From the NCBI GenBank assembly GCA_947630625.1, contig CANRIL010000003.1:1-64000 (forward strand): a stretch of DNA of 64,000 nt. The letters run 5' to 3'. Made by a program: the position numbers and the translations under genes. The notes under the pieces were generated by a model. The model saw nothing but the letters and a program-made list of their open reading frames with translations. It was not told the origin of the DNA and did not search any database. Shown here one piece after another: positions 35,893 to 43,597 of the stretch (the stretch's first letter is position 1; each line of letters starts with the position of its first letter). Origin of the DNA: an uncultured Clostridia bacterium. Lineage in GTDB: Bacteria > Bacillota > Clostridia > Oscillospirales > CAG-272.

Positions 35893-35964
35893 AGCTAGTG
35901 GTGGGGATTGAACCCACGACCTGTTGATTACGAATCAACTGCTCTACCACTGAGCCACACTAGC
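35893..35964 (-). tRNA. tRNA-Thr (anticodon CGU)
   Basis: The 72-base gene folds as a full cloverleaf. The acceptor GCTAGTG pairs with CACTAGC, the D arm is GCTC/GAGC, the anticodon stem GTTGA/TCAAC holds the loop TTCGTAA, and the T arm GTGGG/CCCAC has the loop TTCAATC. The anticodon CGT reads ACG. The CCA end is not encoded, so it must be added after transcription. It is a single tRNA gene with its own promoter. Confidence 0.95.
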
Positions 35965-35994
35965 AAAACCCGCGCTTCTCACGAGCGCTTTGAT

Positions 35995-36023
35995 ATTATA
36001 CAATATTACATGCCGTTTGTCAA
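35995..36023 (-). promoter_or_regulatory. Promoter of tRNA-Thr
   Basis: TTGACA and TATAAT are 17 bases apart, both perfect, about 30 bases before the mature tRNA. Confidence 0.9.
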
Positions 36024-36139
36024 GGACAAATTACAATCATTTTGCGTTAATTTGCGAGTTTTTTTGCCAAATCCGCAGCGCGCCGCATGCCATACGTGCG
36101 GGGATGCCGGAAATTCCCGGCTCCCCGCGCATATCATGC

Positions 36140-36237
36140 CCGCTTTGATTCAGGACAGACCGCCTGCTCCGGACACGACGCCCGCTCCAATCAGAACGCA
36201 CCCGCTCCGGACATAACGCCCGCCCCAATCGGCAGCC
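36140..36237. repeat. Short degenerate repeats downstream of the 97-residue protein gene
   Basis: The phrase ctccggacacgacgcccgctccaatc is repeated with changes within about 40 bases. No gene is supported between 36024 and 36252. Confidence 0.5.
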
Positions 36238-36252
36238 GCCGCCGGATCGCCG

Positions 36253-36546
36253 TCAGCCCTGCTGTTCGCCGCCCGCGTAGCGTTCGAGCCAGATGACGCC
36301 CTTGTCAAACGCGTCATAAAACCCGTGCGTCACGTCCTGCTTGACGATATTCATGTTATCCTTCGTCGAGAGGATCTGAACGACGATCATATCAGGCACC
36401 TCTTTTCCCATGAACTCCGTCGTCGTCATGATCGTGAAAAGCAGCACATAATCGTCATCCATGTTGCCGTAATATATCATGTTGCCCTCGCGAACGAAAG
36501 GTCTGCCCCTGTATTCGAGATAATTCCCCTTCACTGTTCCTGCCAT
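36253..36546 (-). CDS. Conserved small protein of unknown function
   Basis: The 97-residue protein is soluble, with alternating beta strands (NYLEYRGRPFVREGNMIYYG) and a C-terminal acidic helix. I recognise it only as the kind of small protein common in Clostridia and cannot name a family or function. CGGAG precedes the ATG and it has its own consensus promoter, so it is a real gene. It lies downstream of the glycosyltransferase gene on the same strand. Confidence 0.75.
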   Translation of the reverse strand: MAGTVKGNYLEYRGRPFVREGNMIYYGNMDDDYVLLFTIMTTTEFMGKEVPDMIVVQILSTKDNMNIVKQDVTHGFYDAFDKGVIWLERYAGGEQQG

Positions 36547-36579
36547 AATAACTCCGTCGAAAATTAATATACATTATAT

Positions 36580-36608
36580 ATTTTACACTATGCGCGCGCC
36601 TTTGTCAA
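36580..36608 (-). promoter_or_regulatory. Promoter of the 97-residue protein gene
   Basis: TTGACA and TAAAAT are 17 bases apart. The -35 hexamer lies in the short gap after the glycosyltransferase stop codon. Confidence 0.75.
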
Positions 36609-36625
36609 TACAAAAAAGCGGGGGC

Positions 36626-37762
36626 TCACGCTTTTACCGCGTGAACTCCCGAAAGCTCGCACATCTTATCATGTATTACGGCGGCGCCGTCGCCGAAGCC
36701 GAGCCGTTCAAGGCAGCCCGACATACGCGAAAGCGCGCGTTCATCCTCGAGCAGGCTGACGCACCTCTCCGCGAGCACGCCTATATCGTCGTCCGTCACG
36801 GCTCCGCCGTTTTCGACGAAAAATCTGAGATTGCCCTCCTCGCAGCCGGCAACCGCGTCGACAAATACCATCGGAAGGCGCTTCGTCGCCGCCTCCGTCG
36901 TGCTGATGCCGCCCGGCTTCGTCAGATAAAGGTCGGCCGAATCCATCAGCTCGCTCACGTTTTTCGTGAATCCGAGCACGCGGATGTTCTCCCTGCCGGA
37001 ATAATGCTTTGAAACCGCGTCGTAAAGCTTCCTGTTCGTGCCGCAGATGACGGTCATGAAATCGTTCTCCGTCAGTTTCTGCGCCGCGTCGCGCACAAGC
37101 TCGCCGATAGGGCCGCATCCCATGCTGCCGCACATCACGAGCAGGTGCCTGCACCCGACCGGGATGCCGAGCGATTCCCTTGCCTCGGACTTGCCGACCC
37201 TTGAGAAAAACGCGCGGCGCACCGGGATGCCGGAGACGACAAGCGTCTCTTCCGGGACGCCCTTCTCGATAAATTCCCCCTTGAACGCGCCGTCCGGGAT
37301 GAAGCAGACATCGAGCCCGCTGTCGCACGCCATCGGGTGACACGTGTAATCGGTGCTGACGAGCGAGGTCGCCGCCAGACGCAGCCCGCACCGGCGCTCC
37401 GCCTCGGTCAGCATCGTTGAAGAGATCGTGTGAGTGCAGATGACGGAATCGTATCCGCCCGCGCTGATGAACTCGGCAAGCTTGCGGCTGCCCGCGGCGA
37501 ACAGCCTGTGTATCGCCGAACGGTCGCCGGAGAAGCGCGGATGATCTTCAAGGAAATTGTATCCCTTGTCAAACAGCTTCGGCGTGTAACGGTAAAGCCG
37601 GACGTGCCACTTCGAGATGAGCCTTGAAACCCTCGGCGACACGAACCGCAGCGAGTCTTCAACGTCGCATTCCTCGCCCGCCCCGATATAATATTCCTGT
37701 ATCGCGCGGGCTACGGAATTGTGTCCTTCGCCCGTATTGCAGCTCAAAACGAGTGTCTTCAT
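36626..37762 (-). CDS. Glycolipid-type glycosyltransferase (MGDG synthase / UgtP / MurG superfamily, GT28-like)
   Basis: The 378-residue protein has the N-terminal SCNTGEGHNS motif of monogalactosyldiacylglycerol-synthase-like enzymes and the C-terminal UDP-sugar site KPGGISTTEA. It resembles processive diacylglycerol glucosyltransferases that make membrane glycolipids and the anchor of lipoteichoic acid. The middle part (VMCGSMGCGP) matches the glycine-rich turn of the GT-B fold. The start is the ATG at 37762, six bases after GGAGA. It is a peripheral membrane enzyme by family; sugar and acceptor are not fixed by the sequence. Confidence 0.88.
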   Translation of the reverse strand: MKTLVLSCNTGEGHNSVARAIQEYYIGAGEECDVEDSLRFVSPRVSRLISKWHVRLYRYTPKLFDKGYNFLEDHPRFSGDRSAIHRLFAAGSRKLAEFISAGGYDSVICTHTISSTMLTEAERRCGLRLAATSLVSTDYTCHPMACDSGLDVCFIPDGAFKGEFIEKGVPEETLVVSGIPVRRAFFSRVGKSEARESLGIPVGCRHLLVMCGSMGCGPIGELVRDAAQKLTENDFMTVICGTNRKLYDAVSKHYSGRENIRVLGFTKNVSELMDSADLYLTKPGGISTTEAATKRLPMVFVDAVAGCEEGNLRFFVENGGAVTDDDIGVLAERCVSLLEDERALSRMSGCLERLGFGDGAAVIHDKMCELSGVHAVKA

Positions 37763-37803
37763 GTTCACTCTCCATTCGTCCCCGGGGGTAAATGTACTAA
37801 AAT

Positions 37804-37832
37804 ATCATACCGCACGAACGGTGCGTTGTCAA
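37804..37832 (-). promoter_or_regulatory. Promoter of the glycosyltransferase gene
   Basis: TTGACA and TATGAT are 17 bases apart. The spacer holds an inverted repeat CGCAC/GTGCG that could be an operator. Confidence 0.8.
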
Positions 37833-37944
37833 TATTTTTTACGACAAACTACGTGTTAATTTTACGTATAATATTATTATGCGGAAAAAGTATCACAATA
37901 TATGTCCCTTTTTGCTTAACATTGTGCAATCGCGCCGCCCGCGG

Positions 37945-37956
37945 ATATGGTACAAT
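37945..37956 (+). promoter_or_regulatory. Possible extended -10 promoter of the GH31 gene
   Basis: ATGGTACAAT fits an extended -10 (TGn-TACAAT). No good -35 is present at the usual distance, as expected for an activated or weak promoter. Confidence 0.5.
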
Positions 37957-38014
37957 ATGATAGGTGAAGACGGCACATCACTATCTATATTGTATCACGA
38001 AAGGGCATATGCTT

Positions 38015-39970
38015 ATGATTACAAAAACTGACACGTCACTCCGTTTGAATTTCGGTCACGAAAATTTGCTGCTCGAAGCGTGGGGCGGCGGAATACGCGT
38101 CCGCGCCGTGCCTATCGGCGAATTTCCCGACAACGACTGGGCGCTGACCGAACATAACGCGCCCGAAAACGTCTCGATCTCGGCGGGCGGCGACGGCGGC
38201 GTATATATCGAATGCGGCGGCGTCCGGTGCGAGGTGCACGGCGAAAAGCTCCGCTTCACCTCCGGCGGCAGGCTGCTCTTCGAGGAAGCGTCCGATCCGT
38301 GGTCGCTGCGGCTGCGCGCGCGCCGTTATAAGACGCACGCGGGCGGGGACACGTTCGGCGCCGTCATCCGCTTTTCCGCTTATGACGGCGAAGTCCTGCA
38401 CGGCATGGGACAATACCGCGATGCGCGCCATGACCTCAAGGGAATGACGCTTGAGCTCGCGCAAAGAAATTCCCAGATCACCGTTCCCTTCCTGATCTCC
38501 TCGCGCGGCTACGGCTTTTTATGGAACAACCCCGCGATCGGCAGCGCGACATTTGCCGAAAACGTCACCGAATGGCGCGCGGAAGCGACGCGCGCGGTCG
38601 ATTATTGGGTCTGCGCCGCGGACACACCGGCGGAGATAATCAAAAAATATGCGGACGCAGTAGGTCACGCCTCGCCCCTGCCCGAATCGCTTTACGGGCT
38701 CTGGCAGTGTAAGCTCCGTTACCGTACGCAGGAAGAACTTCTCAATGTCGCGCGCGAATATCACCGCCGCGGCATCAAGCTCGATGTCATAGTCGTCGAC
38801 TTTTTCCACTGGATATATCAGGGCGACTGGGATTTTGACCCCGAATACTGGCCTGACCCCAAGGCGATGGTCGACGGGCTGCGCGAAATGGGCACACGGC
38901 TGATGGTGTCCGTCTGGCCGACCGTCGACCCGCGCTCAAAAAATTATCACGGCTTCGCCTCAAACGGCTATCTCATCAGGACAGAACGCGGGATGCCCGC
39001 CGTCATGGACTTCAACGGGCAGGTCGGAATTTACGACGCGACGAATCCGTCAGCGCGCAAATTTGCCTACGGCGTGCTGAAGCAGAATTACGGCAAATAC
39101 GGCATCGACATGTTCTGGCTCGACGAAGCGGAACCCGAATATTCATACACCGATTACGACCATTACAGGCACTACATCGGCTCCTCGCTAGAGGTCGGGA
39201 ACATATACCCGCGCATGCACTCAATGATGGTGTACGACGGACAGCGTGCCGACGGCGTGCCGGATATACTGAATCTCGTGCGCTGCGCGTGGGTCGGCAG
39301 CCCGAAATACGGCGCGCTCGTCTGGAGCGGCGACATCGAATCGTCGTTCCGCGAAATGAAGGTGCAGCTCAGAAACGCGCTCAACATGGGCGCCGCCGGG
39401 ATACCGTGGTGGATCTCGGACACGGGCGGATTTTACGGCGGCAACGTCAACGATCCCGTCTTCCGTGAACTGCTCGTGCGCTGGTTCCAGTGGGCGGTGT
39501 TCTCGCCGATACTCAGGATGCACGGCGACAGGCAGCCGAATATCGGCGCGCTCGCGTACAATACGGACCGTGGCGGCGGCTTCTGCTCGTCCGGCGCTCC
39601 GAACGAGATCTGGAGCTATGGGGACGAGGTCTACGAAATATTGAAGTCGTACGTTTCGCTCCGCGAATCTATGAAGCCGTACATCAAAAAGACCGCCGAC
39701 GAGGCGGTTGCGGCGGGGCTGCCGATGATGCGCGCGCTTTATCTCGAATTCCCCGACGATGAGCTCTGCTGGCAGCTCGACGATGAATACATGTTCGGCA
39801 GCGATTATCTTGTCGCCCCCGTCACCGAATACGGCGCGCGCACGCGCCGCGTCTACCTGCCGCGCGGCAAATGGCGCGAGACAAGCGGCGGCGAAGTCAT
39901 AACGAGCGCCGGCGAATACGTCACCGTCCCCGCGCCGCTCGATCATATGCCCTGCTTTGAACGGGTGTAA
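38015..39970 (+). CDS. Glycoside hydrolase family 31 (alpha-xylosidase/alpha-glucosidase type)
   Basis: The 651-residue protein has the GH31 layout: an N-terminal beta domain, a TIM barrel with the nucleophile near Asp370 (DMFWLDEAEPE), a probable acid/base near Asp440 (VWSGDIESSF) and a C-terminal beta domain. It lacks a signal peptide, so it should act on imported oligosaccharides. The neighbouring xylanase and arabinofuranosidase genes make alpha-xylosidase activity on hemicellulose fragments plausible. I start at the ATG at 38015, nine bases after AAGGG; earlier ATGs are badly spaced. The 3' end of the gene is repeated downstream. Confidence 0.9.
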   Translation: MITKTDTSLRLNFGHENLLLEAWGGGIRVRAVPIGEFPDNDWALTEHNAPENVSISAGGDGGVYIECGGVRCEVHGEKLRFTSGGRLLFEEASDPWSLRLRARRYKTHAGGDTFGAVIRFSAYDGEVLHGMGQYRDARHDLKGMTLELAQRNSQITVPFLISSRGYGFLWNNPAIGSATFAENVTEWRAEATRAVDYWVCAADTPAEIIKKYADAVGHASPLPESLYGLWQCKLRYRTQEELLNVAREYHRRGIKLDVIVVDFFHWIYQGDWDFDPEYWPDPKAMVDGLREMGTRLMVSVWPTVDPRSKNYHGFASNGYLIRTERGMPAVMDFNGQVGIYDATNPSARKFAYGVLKQNYGKYGIDMFWLDEAEPEYSYTDYDHYRHYIGSSLEVGNIYPRMHSMMVYDGQRADGVPDILNLVRCAWVGSPKYGALVWSGDIESSFREMKVQLRNALNMGAAGIPWWISDTGGFYGGNVNDPVFRELLVRWFQWAVFSPILRMHGDRQPNIGALAYNTDRGGGFCSSGAPNEIWSYGDEVYEILKSYVSLRESMKPYIKKTADEAVAAGLPMMRALYLEFPDDELCWQLDDEYMFGSDYLVAPVTEYGARTRRVYLPRGKWRETSGGEVITSAGEYVTVPAPLDHMPCFERV

Positions 39971-40250
39971 GCGCGGTCGGATACGTCATCGTCCCCACCC
40001 TGCTCGATCTGAACGTGGGTAAGCGCATCCATATATAAGCGCGGGCGAATCCCCGCTCCGCTCGATCAAAACGGGTGTAAGCACGGGCGGGTACGTCACC
40101 GCTCCCGCTCCGCTCAATCAGAACGGGTGTGAACGCATCCATATATAAGCGCGGGCGAATCCCCGCTCCGCTCGATCAAAACGGGTATAAGCGCGGACAT
40201 ATATAAGCGCGGGCGGATACGCCCCCGCACCGCTCGACCATATCCTTATC
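39960..40250. repeat. Degenerate tandem copies of the GH31 gene 3' end
   Basis: Downstream of the stop codon about five units of 50-58 bases echo the last codons of the gene. Each has a form of tacgtcaccgtccccgcgcc, then gctcgatc, and ends in acgggtgtaa or a variant. A block of about 54 bases containing catccatatataagcgcggg occurs twice almost exactly (near 40027 and 40136). There is no open frame. It looks like repeated tail duplication followed by drift. Confidence 0.8.
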
Positions 40251-40271
40251 ATATAATAAAATGAAGCAAAC

Positions 40272-40301
40272 GGGGGAGGGGCTATAAAAAGCCCTTCCCC
40301 C
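40272..40301. terminator. Bidirectional hairpin terminator between GH31 and xylanase genes
   Basis: GGGGGAGGGGCT and AGCCCTTCCCCC pair around ATAAAA, with a T-rich stretch on the plus-strand side. Confidence 0.7.
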
Positions 40302-40322
40302 GGAAAATTTTTATGTAAATTC

Positions 40323-41534
40323 TCAACCGGCGGCGGCGAGGAACGCGTCGTAAGCCGGTTTTGGCGTGAGGTCGCCGTTGAAGAGCAGCGGGAACTCACC
40401 GGCGCGCCACGTCAGGGCGTCCGACAGACCCCAGACGGTGACGCTCGTGATATCGCAGCCGCTCTCGCGAAGGCGAAGGATGCCCTTTATCAGCTCGCCG
40501 TAAAATTTGCCCTGCGCCTCGAAATCGGCCTCGGATTTGACGCCGACATCGAGCTCCGTCAACTGAACCTCATACCCCGCCTGGCAAAATTTCTGCGCGG
40601 TCGAGATGAACTGCGGCAGCGGGTCGCCGACCGCGAGATGGCTCTGCATGCCGATGCCGTCGATCAGCCCCTCGTCCTTAATGCGGGAGAGATGTTTCAA
40701 TATGAGGTCCGGCTTCCACATGCAGGCGTAATCGTTGTAGAAAAGGCGCATCCCCTCGCCCGCGTACCGGCGCGCGAACAAAAACGCCTGATAAACGTAA
40801 TCGGGACCGACCGTATCATACCACTTGTTGTTCTTCATGCGTATCCCGTCAGCGTCGCCGTCGCCAACGTCAAACGCCTCGTTCACAACGTCAACCGCGT
40901 AGACAAGACCGGGATAATTTTCCTCAAAATAGCCGAGCACCGTTTTTATGTAGCTCTCCATCCTCGAAAGCATGACCTCGCGGCTGACGAGCGCGCCGCC
41001 GTCCGTGTAATCCTCCGTGAACAGCCACGCCGGCGTCTGCGAATGCCAGACGAGCGTGTGAAGGCGCAGCTTCATCCCGTGCTTCACCGCGAAATCGGCG
41101 GCAGCCTTAGCGGAGGCGAAATTGACCTTCGGCTCGGTGTAATATTTTTCGGGATCGGCGGCGTTCGCCGCGCGGTCGAGCAGCGCGTCCGGCTTCATTT
41201 CGTTTTCGCACGTCATGCTGTTGAAATTCGCCGTCACAACGTCCTCGTATTTCGAGAAATTACCCGTCACGCTTCCCGGCAGCGCGACGCCGACGTAAAA
41301 TTCGCCCTCAAACGCGCCGCAAAGCGAATCGGCCTCCGGCTCGTCAGCTCCTTCGTCCGGCACGGATTCGGGCGCCGACTCCGGCGCGGATGTACCTGTT
41401 TCGGGCAAAGAACCGTCATCCGAGCAGTCCTGACCGTCGGTTTCATCTGACCTTGACCTGCCGCATCCGAAAAAAGCTCCGAGCGGGAAAACGAGCAGCA
41501 TAGCAAATACAATTAAAAGCGCAACTTTTTTCAT
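40323..41534 (-). CDS. Endo-1,4-beta-xylanase, GH10, lipoprotein
   Basis: The 403-residue protein cleaves xylan chains at the cell surface. It begins with a lipoprotein signal peptide; the lipobox is FFGC with Cys24 as the lipidated residue. An acidic Ser/Glu/Pro linker runs to about residue 70. The GH10 barrel follows, with MTCENEMKP, the acid/base Glu219 (DVVNEAF) and the nucleophile Glu327 (QLTELDV). AGGAGG lies upstream of the ATG. It is divergent from the AraC regulator, which is the likely controller. Its own promoter is not clear by eye. Confidence 0.94.
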   Translation of the reverse strand: MKKVALLIVFAMLLVFPLGAFFGCGRSRSDETDGQDCSDDGSLPETGTSAPESAPESVPDEGADEPEADSLCGAFEGEFYVGVALPGSVTGNFSKYEDVVTANFNSMTCENEMKPDALLDRAANAADPEKYYTEPKVNFASAKAAADFAVKHGMKLRLHTLVWHSQTPAWLFTEDYTDGGALVSREVMLSRMESYIKTVLGYFEENYPGLVYAVDVVNEAFDVGDGDADGIRMKNNKWYDTVGPDYVYQAFLFARRYAGEGMRLFYNDYACMWKPDLILKHLSRIKDEGLIDGIGMQSHLAVGDPLPQFISTAQKFCQAGYEVQLTELDVGVKSEADFEAQGKFYGELIKGILRLRESGCDITSVTVWGLSDALTWRAGEFPLLFNGDLTPKPAYDAFLAAAG

Positions 41535-41577
41535 AAAAAACGAACCTCCTGTTTTTCGTCATTTTAACGCAAATCGC

Positions 41578-41606
41578 TTGACAAATCACGCCGTCGGGCG
41601 TATCAT
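41578..41606 (+). promoter_or_regulatory. Promoter of the araC-type regulator
   Basis: TTGACA and TATCAT are 17 bases apart, about 40 bases before the ATG at 41644. It lies in the divergent gap with the xylanase gene. Confidence 0.8.
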
Positions 41607-41643
41607 TATAGACAGAATTTTTGTTTTCACGCGGAGGCAGCGC

Positions 41644-42420
41644 ATGTTCTTTTATGAGGAACGCCCCGAAATAGACCGGAACATGTTCGCGATCGAGGAC
41701 GGCGGCAGCATATCGTATCCGATGCACCTGCACAAATGGTACGAGCTCGTCTTTGCGGCGGACGGCAATCTCGACATGATCCTGAACGGCACGCCGTACA
41801 CGCTGCGGAGCGGCGACTCGCTGTTTATTTTCCCGAACCAGCCCCACAGCTACAACGGCGGGGACGACTGCCGCCGCCGGATATGCCTTTTCAAGCCGGA
41901 GCTCATCGCGTATTTCAACGCCAAAAGGCGCGGCGTCGTCCCGCGCTGCCCGAAAAAGCGCATCGACGAGGCCGCGTGGCGCGACATGTTCCTCTCGCTG
42001 ACGGAGGACTCACCGATCGAGCGCGTAAAAGGCGTGCTATATGCCTACTGCGGATATTTTAATGACGACGAATTTGTAAGCGTGACCGACAGCGGGATAC
42101 CGGACGACCTCGACCTTCTGCATCGAATTTTCGTCTTCGCGAGCGAGCATTATGCCGAATCGTGTTCCCTCTCCGACCTGTCGGCGGGGATCGGATACGA
42201 TTACAGCTATCTGTCGAAATTTTTCTCCGAGAAGATAGGCACGTCGTTCACGGAATACGTCGGCAGCCTGCGCCTCGACCGCGCGCAGTATCTGCTCAAA
42301 AACACCTCAATGTCCGTGCTTGAGATTTCGGAAAGCTGCGGCTACGGCAGCCTCCGCTCGTTCAACCGGAATTTTCGCCGCTCGACCGGCAAAACCCCGC
42401 GCGAATATAGGCGCGGATAA
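41644..42420 (+). CDS. AraC family transcriptional regulator
   Basis: The 258-residue protein has an N-terminal cupin sugar-sensing domain (MHLHKWYELVF...FIFPNQPHSYN) and two C-terminal helix-turn-helix motifs ending GYGSLRSFNRNFRRSTGKTP. An open frame starting at 41578 is rejected because its TTG is the first part of the -35 box. GGAGG precedes the ATG at 41644. Divergence from the GH10 gene suggests it controls the hemicellulase genes; the inducer is probably a plant oligosaccharide (inference). Confidence 0.92.
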   Translation: MFFYEERPEIDRNMFAIEDGGSISYPMHLHKWYELVFAADGNLDMILNGTPYTLRSGDSLFIFPNQPHSYNGGDDCRRRICLFKPELIAYFNAKRRGVVPRCPKKRIDEAAWRDMFLSLTEDSPIERVKGVLYAYCGYFNDDEFVSVTDSGIPDDLDLLHRIFVFASEHYAESCSLSDLSAGIGYDYSYLSKFFSEKIGTSFTEYVGSLRLDRAQYLLKNTSMSVLEISESCGYGSLRSFNRNFRRSTGKTPREYRRG

Positions 42421-42549
42421 AATCGGAAAAAATCCCCGCCGCAAAAGCGGATTTTACGCTCGAAAAAACCGGATTTACCGTCGCACAAAGCGGACTTCGC
42501 ATCATCCCGCACCGATAAAGCCGAATTTCGCGCCATACAAAAAAATACA

Positions 42550-42576
42550 GCGCCCCCCGAAAAAGGGCGCTTTTTT
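42550..42576 (+). terminator. Terminator after the araC-type gene
   Basis: GCGCCC and GGGCGC pair around CCCGAAAAA and are followed by six T residues. Confidence 0.8.
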
Positions 42577-42594
42577 GCGTCGTTAAGCCAAACC

Positions 42595-42770
42595 GAACCG
42601 GACGCGCGGCGCGCGTCCTACGCGCCATCCACACAAAAAACCACGCCTCACCCGCACACGCAAAAACCAACCCTCCATCGCAAGAACCAGCCCCGCCCGC
42701 GCGAAAACCTGCCCGCCATCGCGAAAATCAGCCCCGCCCGCGCAAAAATCTGCTCCTCACCTTAAAAATG
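42595..42770. repeat. Degenerate ~41-bp repeats
   Basis: The phrases cgcaagaaccagccccgcccgc and cgcgaaaatcagccccgcccgc, each followed by gcg/gca-aaaa-ctgc, form about two and a half units. No gene is seen between 42421 and 43021 apart from the terminator, these repeats and the next promoter. Confidence 0.6.
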
Positions 42771-42960
42771 TTTGCTGAAAAAATTTTCCCTCTCGCACGA
42801 ACATTTTTTCGTCAAAGGTATTGACGCGAACATTCGTTTTTGATACAATATTCATTGCGGCTCCCCATCCGGCTGAATTATCCCGCCCACAAAATCTCCC
42901 CGCGCGGAAGCTCAACCCCCTCATTTTCTTTTTTCACCGAACCGCAAATTCCGACAACAT

Positions 42961-42989
42961 TTGATCTAATGTGTGCCGTAATATAAAAT
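42961..42989 (+). promoter_or_regulatory. Promoter of the SLOG protein gene
   Basis: TTGATC and TAAAAT are 17 bases apart, about 33 bases before the start codon. Confidence 0.7.
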
Positions 42990-43021
42990 CAAACCAAAAA
43001 ACTCTCGATCGAGGTGTTACG

Positions 43022-43546
43022 ATGAACGCGAAAACTTGCGCATTTACAGGTCACAGACCGCAAAATCTGCCGTTCGGCTTCAACGAAGCCGACAAACGGT
43101 GCGTCGAACTGAAAAAAGTCATGAATGAACAGATAATCCGGCTCATAGAAGACGGCGGCGTCTGCCACTTTATCTCCGGCATGGCGATAGGAATCGACAT
43201 GTACGCGGCGGAGATCGTCCTTCGCCTTATGAACAGCCGCCCCGACATCACGCTCGAATGCGCGATCCCGTGCGAGAGCCAGCCGCTCAAGTGGTCGGCG
43301 GAGATGCGCGAGCGCTATTTTCGGATATGCGAGAGGTGCAGCAAGAAAACGGTCCTTCAAAGGGAATACACGCAGGACTGCATGCAGAGGCGGAACAAAT
43401 ACATGGTCGACAGCGCCGACATCATCCTCGCCGTGTGGGACGGCAAACCAAGCGGAACGGGCAGCACGGTGCGGTACGCGAAATCGCGCGGAAGGTCTGT
43501 CATCGTCATCGACCCCTTCTCTTTATCCGTCAGGCGTCTGCCGTGA
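43022..43546 (+). CDS. SLOG-domain protein (YpsA/DUF1273-like)
   Basis: The 174-residue protein has the features of the SLOG superfamily, related to DprA and LOG nucleotide-binding proteins: FTGHRPQNL at the start, FISGMAIGIDMYAAE in the middle, and SADIILAVWDGKPSGTGSTVRYA near the end. The fold binds nucleotides or their derivatives. Members are often orphan genes or associated with stress and defence, and no specific function is established here. I start at the ATG at 43022 after GAGGTG. It stands alone between a promoter and a terminator, inside the hemicellulase locus but on the opposite strand to GH127. Confidence 0.87.
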   Translation: MNAKTCAFTGHRPQNLPFGFNEADKRCVELKKVMNEQIIRLIEDGGVCHFISGMAIGIDMYAAEIVLRLMNSRPDITLECAIPCESQPLKWSAEMRERYFRICERCSKKTVLQREYTQDCMQRRNKYMVDSADIILAVWDGKPSGTGSTVRYAKSRGRSVIVIDPFSLSVRRLP

Positions 43547-43558
43547 CATCGAAATTAC

Positions 43559-43597
43559 AAAAGTCTCAGCCGTGATCGTCGCGGCTGAGACTTTTCT
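43559..43597. terminator. Bidirectional terminator between SLOG and GH127 genes
   Basis: A 14-pair stem AAAAGTCTCAGCCG / CGGCTGAGACTTTT separates the two converging genes. Confidence 0.88.

Noticed and set aside
41578-41643. Upstream start for the AraC-type regulator
   Set aside because: The TTG is part of the TTGACA -35 box; the ATG at 41644 has GGAGG at the right distance.
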